Positions 19,961 to 27,500 of a DNA stretch of 27,500 nucleotides are shown here, one piece after another. The DNA is from Halisarca cf. caerulea (Eukaryota > Porifera > Demospongiae > Chondrillida > Halisarcidae). Position 1 is the first letter of the stretch; the number at the start of each line of letters is the position of its first letter. A program made the translations under genes and the position numbers. The stretch spans positions 50,001 to 77,500 of the forward strand of contig CAUJGJ010000003.1 in NCBI GenBank assembly GCA_963170055.1, given 5' to 3'. The notes under the pieces were generated by a model. The model worked only from the letters and a program-made list of their open reading frames with translations. It had not been told where the DNA came from and did no database searches.

Positions 19961-22738
19961 TCAGGAAAACCATGCATCAGGAGGAATGTCATCATAATCA
20001 GATGTAGGAGGGGATGCCATGCCAGTGAGGCTCTGACAGTGAGTTGCCAGTGAAGTACGGGCTTTGCGCTGAGTTTCTTCCTTAGCTCTTGCATTGAATT
20101 CTCTATAGTTAAGTCTATAATCTAAAGCTCTTCCACCATCAGCAAGGTCAACCACCTCCGGTGCTCTCAGTAGATCATAAATTTCTTTGAGTATGTCCCT
20201 TATTGTGAAATCTGGTGAGTAATAATTCCTGTTGAGCATGTAGCAACAAATGTGACCATCCTCTGTCACATTGCAGTGTAGGATCTTGGTCTCAAACCGG
20301 ATGTCAGGTGGGCTTGTTGGATAGTCATCTGGGAAGTGAATGTTGATAATGAAATTGCCAGTCTCATATGGTGAATCTGGAGGCCCAGTGAGAACAACTT
20401 TCCAAAAGGTGACATCCTGCTGGATGGGGAAAACATTTATTCCATGAATTGGCAATTTAGCCATGCTTGCTAAACCTTTCAGGACATATTTTACTTGATT
20501 CCCTTGACGCATTGGTACTGAGCCTTGGTTAGCAATTTTCTTCAAAGCCTCAATTGGAAATGTTGACAAAGTGCGAAATTCAGAGTTGATTTTCACAGGA
20601 ATGTGCAAAGAATACGCTTTGTGCTGAAGTCTGGCAAGATCGGATTCTCTAGGAGTTTTCCCCACATTGGACATGGATTCTCTCAGTCTGACTGATAGGA
20701 ATGCTTCCATGTCAGGTAGGCCCATAGCATCCTCTATCCTCCTATAATAAAAGGCATGACCTCCAGTTGCAAAAGCAACAGCCTTTGCAGCTGGGTTGTT
20801 ATCACCAATGAGGAGGCAATCCATGACAATACTGCTTTGACAAAGGACCTGTACACAGCTTCTTCTTTGAGCTTCATTTCCATCTTGGCCATCAGTAAGG
20901 CATAAAATACGGCGAATGCACTTGGGATACATTCTTTTTATTTCATCTAGCTCTCTACAGGCCTGATCAAGGGCACACCAGAGACGAGTACCTCCGCCAT
21001 GACTCAGCTTGTCTGCTTCTTTGGTAAGTATAGTGACAAATGTTTCACCAGAAGTGGACAATTTACAAATATTAGTTGTATACTGAGTAAATGTGTTTAG
21101 ACCTATAGCAAAATTGAAGCCAAAAGCCATAATTCTTTCAGCAAAAACAGTGAATATTATCTTGGCAACATCTAATTTCGTAAATTGAGGATAAGCTTGT
21201 GATCCCATGGAGCCACTGACATCCAGAACTACTAGGACCGCTTCATCTGGAGGTTCAGTGATATAGCTTTGTCTATTGTAGACTCCACCTGTTGCCAAGG
21301 CCTGAAGACTGTGGTCTATCATATTGAGATCATATAAGTCTTCTTTGCCTGTCAATGGATCCAGAAGATAGTGAGTTTTCCCTCGATCAAGCTGCTTTGC
21401 TCGTTCAGTGAATATCACTGTAATCACAGATTGAGTATGTTGTTTTGTATTCTGCGTAAGCCGAGGTGGAAGATTCATTTGGGGTCTAAGACGTAAATCA
21501 TTAGGTTTTCGGATTTGAAGATAATCAGGAACACGAAACGATTCCCGTCTAGTTGACGGCTTTACTGGAAGTGGCCAATCCCTTTCATCAGGGATCAAGT
21601 TCCAGTAGCAAACATCATCCTCTAAAGGTAGTGCAATCATAAATTTGGCAAATTTTCTATTAAAGTGGCAGCTTTCTGTACATTTTTCGATGCATTTTGT
21701 ACAAAATACAACTTCAGATTTTTCATTTAATGATTGAGGATAATAAATACGCTGGCTGCATGAAGTGCAAAAGAAGGACATTGAATTCTCGTAGTCTTCT
21801 TTGATGCGGAACGATTCAGAATTTGAGAATATAGCTGTCCAACATTTTAAGGATTCTTCAAATACCTTTGCAGGTGTGCTGTCGGGAGACATTTCCTTGA
21901 ATACTTCGTAAAGTATTTCATTGATTGCTACTTTTTGTGCAATTGTTATCATTCTTCTATCAAAAAGCATAGCCAAAGCATGAACAAGAGGCGGGCAAGC
22001 AGTAAGGTGGAGTAGGTAACCAAGAACATGCAGATCGATACCATTTTTGCTAACGTAATGTGATATAACAAACAAAATTGAGTAGAAAGTTGACAAACCA
22101 ACATCTGACTGAGCTATCAGAGGCCTGCACTTTGATGCATTAAACAGACTGTACCAGAAGGGGTTAGAAGGCTTTGGATTCAGTATCAGAAGAAGTTTAG
22201 AGAATTCTTTTATGTGGAAGTCTAATTCTTTAAGAGGCCTTTCACTTTTCTCAATATCCTCTCCATTATACTGCAAAGTCATCCAGTCAATGGGGATACT
22301 GGTAGCAGCGGAAACTTTACTATAAAGAGACATGCAGTCATCTTGATGCTGATCAATCTGGATCTTGCAACTTTTCAAACCTACAATATTTACCATGCAA
22401 GAGCCATCGTTTGGATCAGAAATGTTTGTATTGTTGACAGGTAAGCAAAGATCATCGTGGCCATTATATTTAGTGTTGCAGAATATTACAAGAAGGAGAT
22501 CTCCTTTTTCAATTTGCCAATCACGAAGTGTCCAGGATTCAGACGCAATATTGCGGTTGAGAGGGATTCCATTGGGTAGATATAAATGTGCTGTGATTTC
22601 TTGGCCCTTCTTTTCCTTTCGGCAAATTTCTTTCACCAGTTCTCCAAAGGTAGTTGTTGGGTGTAGACCATCAATCTGTTGTTCTGGTTGACCCGGGTAC
22701 AATGGCTGAAATGTTCGGTACTGTATATAAAATGCCAT
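19961..22738 (-). CDS. Ubl-Ubl-vWA-UBC protein (putative E2 ubiquitin conjugase)
   Basis: A 925-codon frame on one exon. Residues 1-88 look ubiquitin-like (ending TLRDWQIEKGDLLLVIF). Residues 115-188 match ubiquitin in spacing (IPIDWMTLQYNGEDI, ..ELDFHIKEFSKLLLIL). A helical stretch follows (about 190-310), then a zinc-binding-like cluster (C324, C327, C346, C349, C353, C357). Residues 498-690 form a von Willebrand A domain with a complete MIDAS: DVSGS (506-510), T584 in GGGTRLW, D616 in LTDGQDG. Residues 730-885 are an E2 core: WKVVLTGPPDSPYETGNF, FPDDYPTSPP, then HCN (821-823, in place of HPN) and catalytic C831 in GHIC. These features predict ubiquitin or Ubl transfer, but partner and modifier are unknown. 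A TTCCTTACAG acceptor lies 16 nt before the ATG, so a 5' UTR intron is likely. I know no named gene with this architecture. Domain calls are by pattern recognition. Confidence 0.93.
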   Translation of the reverse strand: MAFYIQYRTFQPLYPGQPEQQIDGLHPTTTFGELVKEICRKEKKGQEITAHLYLPNGIPLNRNIASESWTLRDWQIEKGDLLLVIFCNTKYNGHDDLCLPVNNTNISDPNDGSCMVNIVGLKSCKIQIDQHQDDCMSLYSKVSAATSIPIDWMTLQYNGEDIEKSERPLKELDFHIKEFSKLLLILNPKPSNPFWYSLFNASKCRPLIAQSDVGLSTFYSILFVISHYVSKNGIDLHVLGYLLHLTACPPLVHALAMLFDRRMITIAQKVAINEILYEVFKEMSPDSTPAKVFEESLKCWTAIFSNSESFRIKEDYENSMSFFCTSCSQRIYYPQSLNEKSEVVFCTKCIEKCTESCHFNRKFAKFMIALPLEDDVCYWNLIPDERDWPLPVKPSTRRESFRVPDYLQIRKPNDLRLRPQMNLPPRLTQNTKQHTQSVITVIFTERAKQLDRGKTHYLLDPLTGKEDLYDLNMIDHSLQALATGGVYNRQSYITEPPDEAVLVVLDVSGSMGSQAYPQFTKLDVAKIIFTVFAERIMAFGFNFAIGLNTFTQYTTNICKLSTSGETFVTILTKEADKLSHGGGTRLWCALDQACRELDEIKRMYPKCIRRILCLTDGQDGNEAQRRSCVQVLCQSSIVMDCLLIGDNNPAAKAVAFATGGHAFYYRRIEDAMGLPDMEAFLSVRLRESMSNVGKTPRESDLARLQHKAYSLHIPVKINSEFRTLSTFPIEALKKIANQGSVPMRQGNQVKYVLKGLASMAKLPIHGINVFPIQQDVTFWKVVLTGPPDSPYETGNFIINIHFPDDYPTSPPDIRFETKILHCNVTEDGHICCYMLNRNYYSPDFTIRDILKEIYDLLRAPEVVDLADGGRALDYRLNYREFNARAKEETQRKARTSLATHCQSLTGMASPPTSDYDDIPPDAWFS

Positions 22739-23899
22739 GCCTAACAGATATCTGCTGTAAGGAAAGGTAAATCACGGTTATAATAAGCATAAACTGGAAG
22801 CAACAAATAAACAAAAGGTAAGGACTGCATATACAGTGCTACGTATGGCAGTGAGTGATATTGAATTTACATAAATCATGCATAAAAATATTGGAATGCC
22901 AACACTGAAGAGGATTTGAGAAACCCAAGAGGGAAATTTAAAGAGTTGTAAATTCTTGATAATAACTTGTAACATGTGTACTCATCTCGGCCTGTACTAT
23001 ACACTTTTACTTGTTGTGAACATACATAAGATCTAGTCTGGCATTAATTGTCCATACCTACATACCAGCCTAACCTTTCCTCCATACATATAACAATGGA
23101 ATTACAACAAAAATGTGGATCAAGGAAAGAATTGGCAACACTATGTAGACTACATGGGTAGAGTATAATTTACGGACCGCTACGGACCGGACCGGACCGT
23201 CCGGTCCGTTTGTATAACGGTATAATTTACGGACCGCATAACCTAACAGAAACAAATGGAGGAATAAAGAACAAGCCACGCAGAGCATTGCAAGTGAGTT
23301 GGCACCAGTCTTGTTATCATTTGAGGTTACGAATTGGAAGGTATCTCTCTACTGAGCCAGAAGATCACCACGTGGTCTCTTAATTCAGTGGAGGAAGTCG
23401 GATATTCAAGCCGGATCAGTAGCCCCATTATCCTAGCTTTGTGTCATAATTATAGATGCCTGCTTTCTCTGTGATTGTGATTTTGGTGCCCTATTCATGG
23501 TAGAGATGATAGCTACAATCCAACCAAGAGATTCAATAAAGTGCATAGGCTAAGTAACTAGCTATTTAAAATAATGTGCTGTTCTTTTGTGGGGTCTATT
23601 AATCATGCTGCATAAGAGCTAGCGTACAACAGATCCGGTTTGTATTGTTTATGGACAGTACTGTATGTATGAGCCTACAGGTATATTATAGCTATTTACT
23701 TCTCAATGTGTTGTGTACGATAATGGCTTTGTGTACTGTACATGTACGTATATGTAAGACATTCTATGTATGCTCATAAGTATGATTTAGTTGGTTTTGA
23801 CAAAGGGAAGTAGCTGTATTGTAGTCAAGTTGAATAGTATGAACATGTGTACTGACGATATACGTATATTAGCTACATGTGTATGGGATATAGAACAGT
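22739..23899. other. Intergenic region between the vWA-E2 gene and the MULE
   Basis: It should hold the 5' UTR exon and promoter of the vWA-E2 gene. The minus-strand acceptor is at 22756-22755, and a CTG|GTATGT donor near 23066/23065 is a possible partner. A CGGACCG-rich palindromic cluster lies at 23164-23237. The transposon's 3' end must also lie in or near this stretch, but I could not identify it. No gene is supported. Confidence 0.5.
23164..23237. repeat. CGGACCG palindrome cluster with direct repeat
   Basis: TATAATTTACGGACCGC occurs at 23164-23180 and again at 23221-23237, exactly. Between them, CGGACCGGAC-C-GTCCGGTCCG (23188-23208) is a perfect 10-bp inverted repeat, preceded by further CGGACCG units. 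The GC content contrasts sharply with the surroundings. Confidence 0.85.
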
Positions 23900-25074
23900 T
23901 TACAAGCATTGTTTGCACACAAATTGTTTTCTCCTTTTTCTGTTCCACTGTACACATCTAAAGTGAAACCATTCTGTGCACTTGTTGCACTGTACCATAT
24001 CATCCACACACTCTGGCATCTTACATTTGCAATAAAGAGGTATCTTGAAAACCTCTTCTTTACATGTCTGCTGAGCTCTTCTTGAATTTGACAGGGGAAA
24101 AGGCAGCAGTTCCCCATTGCTAATGCAAAATTCTAAATGTGCCCTCATCTTTGTCTGGTCATATCCATGGAGCTTGGTGTTACCACTGCACAGAGAGTAC
24201 AAAAATGCAGTGCTGAATAGTCCACAGTCCACCCCTCCGTGTTGCTGTTGGACCTTCAGCCTCTTTACTGTCAAAGTGCTACCGACTGTTAGATCACAAT
24301 AGATGGCTGCTAATTGTTGTTGCAATGATGCTGACAATTCTTCACTGACAGCACTGTCCAGGAGAAGCACTGATCCACCAATGTTGGCTGAAGCTAGCCA
24401 GTGCTGCTGCCCGTCATGATGGATTTGCACGGAATCTACCTCAGCTGGCACTGGTTGGAACCCCTTTGACTGTGCCAGAAGAGAAAGCTGACATCCTGAA
24501 ATGTGGTTAAACTTCTGACGTAGTAAACAGTGAGTGGCATTGATGTGTAGATCTGTTAACATTCTGTTTTTCACCAACTGTTCTCTGTCCTCAACTGTCA
24601 TCCCCATTGACCACTGCTTTTTCTTTTTGGGGGTGGCTTCGGTATTCAAATCAACAATGGAACGGTTGGCAATCAATGGATTGTAGAAATCAGCATCGTT
24701 GACTGTTAATTGACTGAGTGGCGGAGGCTGTACAGGGCTCAGGTACATGTCAGATCCGTCTGCATCGGTTGGAAGGTCTGGTATGTCTGCACTGGTTGGA
24801 AGGTCTGGTCTGTCTGCACTGATTGGAAGGTCTGGTCTGTCTGCACTGGTTGGAAGGTCTGGTCTGTCTGCACTGGTTGGAAGGTCTGGTCTGTCTGCAC
24901 TGATTGGAAGGTCTGGTATGTCTGCATCGGTTGGAAGGTCTGGTCTGTCTGCACTGGTTGGAAGGTCTGGTCTGTCTGCACTGATTGAGAGGTCTGGCCT
25001 GTCTGCATTGGTTGGAAGGTCTGGCCTGTCTGCACTGATTGAGAGGTCTGGTCTGTCTGCACTGGTTCGAAGCC
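23900..25074 (-). CDS. MULE gene, last exon: repeat linker, Ulp1/C48 protease, PHD finger
   Basis: Acceptor TGACCTCCAG|GG at 25074 and stop TAA at 23902-23900 give 391 codons after the split one. The first ~108 residues are PDLPTSADR-type repeats. Counting from the Met at 24748, residues 60-215 form a Ulp1-like cysteine protease. Its triad residues are visible: H116 in QQHWLAS, D131 in LLLDS, Q168/169, and C175 in GGVDCGLF. Residues 238-281 are a C4HC3 PHD finger (C240, C242, C254, C257, H262, C265, C278, C281) with the WFHFRC core. The Met at 24748 looks like a start codon but is internal, because the frame continues upstream through the repeats to the acceptor. Ulp1-type enzymes cleave SUMO or related modifiers; the PHD may bind histone tails. 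The target here is unknown. Confidence 0.85.
24759..25074 (-). repeat. 27-bp coding minisatellite, about 11.7 copies
   Basis: On the plus strand the unit is TCTGCACTGGTTGGAAGGTC plus TGGTCTG. Eleven full copies and one partial copy lie head to tail, with (T/C)GG, ATT and GTATG variants. In the coding frame it reads PDLPTSADR or PDLPISADR. As 27 is a multiple of 3 and the unit lacks stops in most frames, several other frames are also open; those are artefacts. Confidence 0.97.
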
Positions 25075-25182
25075 CTGGAGGTCAAACATTTGTCAATTAT
25101 AATACATACTGAAAAGTATACCACTATAATGTATATATACATGTAGTGTATATATGATGTGTATGATGTGTAATGTACTCAC

Positions 25183-26233
25183 CATCTTCTGGGGTTGTCT
25201 TGTCTTGTTTGCTGTTCACAGCAGCATCAGGTGCAGGTTCAATTTCATCATCCTGTAATGGACCTTTTCGTCCTTTCCTTTTGGTTGATCTAGGCCTAAC
25301 ATTCCTTCTTAATTGAGTCATTGTGATCCTTCGTGTAGCAGACTTTGTATCAATGCCCATGTAGAGCTTGGCTGCTAAAATGTGGTAACATTCCTTTTTG
25401 GCAGGACATGTGCAATTTGCTTTTGGAAATAACTTCACTGCATGTGCACCTGAGGTACCCTGCACAACAAAGGTCTTTAACTCTGCTTGATAAATACAGT
25501 GATTGTTCTTCAAGACCAGCTGTGCTCTAGCTATTTGACTTGCTGGGGTGATGTTTGCTGGGGTGGTGTTTTGCTCTTGTCCTTGTGGTGGTTCTTCATG
25601 ACCATCGTTGGTGTCTTCTTCTAGAATTTGATCTTCAGCCTGGTGTACCTGGTCCACACCTTCCACGCTGTTTTGGGATCTCTGTTCCTTCAACTTGGTT
25701 GCAATGTCTTCTGGTGCATAACAATGGAATAGATCCATGTCAGGTACTGGGATACTCAACAATTTGTGCTGTTCGAGTAAACTGTACTGCCCAAGACCAG
25801 CTAGACCTCTTTGAATTTCATTCCAGTAATAACACTGTAAGAAGTACAGTGCCAGCACGAGTGAATCAATAGTGTACTCTTTCCTTTCCGTGAGAGTCTT
25901 GAGTAGGGTATTGAAACCTTCACTTTGATTGGTAGTGACCCCACTGTAGCCATTGAAGACACCCAATGGTTCTAGAATCCACCGTCCTGCATAACTTGTC
26001 ACTTCTGAGTGAAGTTGCTGATTGTAAAATTCAACAAAGGCCTTGCTCCACTTCAAACTCAGAATGTCATACAGTTTCCTGTACTCTTGCTCATTTGGTG
26101 CCATGAGGAGTTGTTTGATGTCTTGCAGGTAGATGCTGCATTCGCTAGTTGTGGCACCATGCTTTTTCAACCAATGCCGGGCTCCCGACTGCAGATGGTT
26201 CCAGCAACGAAGGTGCCTGACCTGAGGCAAGCA
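25183..26233 (-). CDS. MULE transposase C-terminal part with SWIM finger (downstream of TAG)
   Basis: It continues in the same frame after the TAG at 26236-26234 and contains no further stop. It begins CLPQVRHLRCWNHLQ, where CWNH is the C-x2-H motif typical between the second and third acidic residues of MULE transposases. TTNQSEGFNTLL supplies the candidate third catalytic residue, Glu at codon 25921-25919. A charged linker is followed by the SWIM finger CTCPAKKECYH (about 25414-25382) and a basic stretch (RPRSTKRKGRKG). The exon ends at GAAGATG|GTGAGT (25183) in phase 1. A TTG in the frame at 26230 is not a credible start. Confidence 0.85.
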
Positions 26234-26868
26234 CTAGGTAATGGCTCTTATTATGTTTTCCTCCCCGTCTGTCACCAAAGCTGCTCCAGCTATTTCTGGA
26301 ACCTCCTTTCTAACAAAATTCATTAATACCTCATGGGCAAACTGTGTCCTCTTCTCATGAATGAGGAAGGCTGCTGGCATGACTGGGGCACCATCAAATA
26401 TGGTGTGGCGAAACAGTAACGGTGATACATAAAAGTCACCTAGGTTGTAGGTAGTGTCGTATGACAACAGCTGTGCCTTTGATTCCATTGTTAGCACTGC
26501 TCGGAATTCTTGGAGCATGGCTTTGTGTGCCAGTACTACACCAAGCTCTGGCACCAGGAACATTCTGTGGGTGTAGTTGGGTATATCCTGTGTCAGTTCC
26601 ACAAGATTGAAGAGGTCATCTTCGGTGTATCTCCTTGCCTTCCGACTCTGGGCTTGAGCATTGGTGACCTGTCTAGGGTTCCTGGGTTTTAGGATGGCTT
26701 CATGTGTGACAGGCACAGTGGAGCTAGCAACCTTCTCTTTGTAGTGGGCAGAAGGATTCTTATATGTCTCCCCAGCCTCTTTCAATATACTAGGAGCTGT
26801 TCTGATGTGTGAGCGGGATGTCTTGGAATTTCCATGGGGATAAAGGGTTCCTGTCTCTGGCACAGTAC
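26234..26868 (-). pseudogene. MULE transposase N-terminal part ending in premature TAG
   Basis: This is the first part of the middle exon; the acceptor CTCTCAAAG|GT is at 26868. The end of the DNA-binding module (PHGNSK, RTAPS) leads into the transposase core: SYDTTYNLGDFYVSPLLFRH carries catalytic Asp 1 (codon 26458-26456) and LVTDGEENII carries Asp 2 (26269-26267). Translation would stop at TAG 26236-26234, 11 codons after Asp 2, removing the CxxH motif, Glu, SWIM, Ulp1 and PHD modules. A single C-to-T change from CAG (Gln) is the simplest explanation. An assembly error or readthrough cannot be excluded from sequence alone. Confidence 0.8.
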
Positions 26869-27072
26869 CTTTGAGAGAGCAATAATATGGAATGTAATTT
26901 GTTACTAGACACTGACATGTACGTATGTATAGGTATTATTCAGGAGTGAGTACTATCACTGATACTACATAAATTATAAATGTGACTGAACTGTACATGA
27001 AGTAGGAACAGAGTTAAATGAAGTATAAAATCAGATTATACAGTAATATGATTGTCCATATAATATACTTAC

Positions 27073-27276
27073 CCAAGTACTGAATGAAAGTGCCTTGAAT
27101 GCCTTTAGGATCGTCCACCATGTGATATACCAACTTTTTAAAATCCTTTGTCTTTTCAGGTCCAGAGCTCCCCTTCACCATCAGAACAAAGTAGGTCTTG
27201 ACTACAAGTGGTCCAGAAGTTGGCAGCTGCTTCCGCCCATTCTGATACCAACGATATCCATCAGCCTTCCAGTCAC
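27073..27276 (-). CDS. MULE gene exon encoding the WRKY/GCM1-like N-terminal module
   Basis: Acceptor CATTTATAG|GTGACTGG at 27276 and donor TACTTGG|GTAAGT at 27073 enclose 204 bp with phase 1 at both ends. The translation DWKADGYRWYQNGRKQLP, VVKTYFVL, FKKLVYHM, FIQYLG followed across the splice by T..TLYPHGNSK fits the DGYRW...Y...H-x-H/N pattern of the WRKY-GCM1-like domains found at the start of many MULE transposases. It enters mid-protein, so an upstream exon lies beyond the window. The open frame upstream of 27276 is intronic. Confidence 0.75.
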
Positions 27277-27500
27277 CTATAAATGGACATTTCAGGATAA
27301 CTAACTTTAATTTTGTTAATTTTTGCAATAAAATACTGAACAGATACACTAATAATTATTATACTGCTGTATTTCATATTGATATTTCAATGATGCATGA
27401 TGGTTACCACAGAGGGGTACCAGGATTTCTCAATACATAGTGTTGTTTGCGCAACAGCTAAACCAATGAAAACCATAGATCTATGATGAAACCGATTGGA
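27277..27500 (-). other. Intron of the MULE gene at the window edge
   Basis: AT-rich sequence immediately upstream of the acceptor at 27278-27277. A GTAACC donor-like site near 27405 has an in-frame stop close upstream in the phase required, so I found no coding exon here. Confidence 0.55.

Larger units (their letters stand above)
23900..27276 (-). mobile_element. MULE-type DNA transposon gene with Ulp1 and PHD modules (5' end outside window)
   Basis: Three exons, 27276-27073, 26868-25183 and 25074-23900, join with matching phase (1, then 1). They make one frame of about 1,020 codons, interrupted only by TAG at 26236-26234. Module order is WRKY/GCM1-like DNA-binding domain, DDE transposase, SWIM finger, nine-residue repeats, Ulp1/C48 protease, PHD finger. 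Introns are 204 bp (27072-26869) and 108 bp (25182-25075) with good GTAAGT and GTGAGT donors. MULE transposases commonly combine WRKY/GCM1-like, DDE and SWIM domains, and plant MULEs are known to carry Ulp1-like genes. The exon with the start codon and the right terminal repeat lie beyond 27500. No left terminal repeat could be identified. Confidence 0.85.

Noticed and set aside
23230..23290. Possible plus-strand mini-exon ending GCATTGCAA|GTGAGT
   Set aside because: Only about 48 bp between weak acceptor and donor, no homology and no plus-strand gene in the neighbourhood.
24759..25074. CRISPR-like repeat array
   Set aside because: Units are contiguous with no spacers and vary internally; it is a coding minisatellite in a eukaryotic gene.
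25064..25080. GGTTCGAAGCC, resembling a tRNA B box
   Set aside because: It is a variant of the last minisatellite unit at an exon boundary; no cloverleaf can be drawn around it.
24710..25112. Plus-strand frames of repeated CTGWKVWSV and SALVGRSGL
   Set aside because: The 27-bp unit lacks stops in these frames, but the PDLPTSADR frame on the minus strand is the one joined to transposase and protease by splicing phase.
26009..26692. Plus-strand open frames opposite the transposase
   Set aside because: Antisense shadows; the DDE, CxxH and SWIM motifs are all on the minus strand.

Overview
This is animal nuclear DNA. It has spliced genes with GT-AG introns, a mitochondrially targeted Mn superoxide dismutase built like the human one, a secretory-pathway kinase of the metazoan DIPK1/FAM69 family, long CA/TG microsatellites, many short inverted-repeat elements, and a MULE transposon with SWIM, Ulp1 and PHD modules. 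The AT-rich base composition, abundant TACGTA and CATGCATG palindromes, introns from 61 bp to 3 kb and this repertoire suggest a marine invertebrate. A sponge (Porifera) is my best guess, but that is inference only.

Layout. Positions 1-3300 hold no convincing gene; they contain a 186-bp pogo/Tigger-like MITE and a 400-bp CA array. A three-coding-exon DIPK1-type kinase gene lies on the minus strand (CDS 3343-4965, 401 aa), with a 61-nt intron just before its ATG. A CA-rich intergenic stretch with a ~620-bp-spaced duplication (5888-6740) separates it from the divergently transcribed SOD2 gene (plus strand, five exons, 7006-13324, 222 aa). From 13.8 to 19.7 kb the DNA is accessory: three ~289-bp tandem repeats, a 126-bp foldback element, a perfect 18-bp hairpin, and two diverged copies of a ~1.75-kb segment (about 15800-17530 and 17820-19701). 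Elements shared by the two copies are older than the duplication. Elements present in only one copy have their empty site preserved in the other, which gives a relative chronology of transposition.

A single-exon minus-strand gene (19961-22738, 925 aa) encodes two ubiquitin-like domains, a cysteine cluster, a von Willebrand factor A domain with an intact MIDAS, and a C-terminal ubiquitin-conjugating E2 domain with its catalytic cysteine. This is the most unusual protein in the window. From 23900 to beyond the right edge lies a minus-strand MULE-type transposon gene. Its exons splice in frame into one polypeptide: WRKY/GCM1-like DNA-binding module, DDE transposase, SWIM zinc finger, a ~12-copy nine-residue repeat linker, Ulp1/C48 cysteine protease and PHD finger. 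One in-frame TAG interrupts the transposase; I saw no other break.

The DIPK1, SOD2 and vWA-E2 genes look like functional host genes. They share no obvious pathway, although the E2 gene and the Ulp1 module of the transposon both concern ubiquitin-like modifiers.
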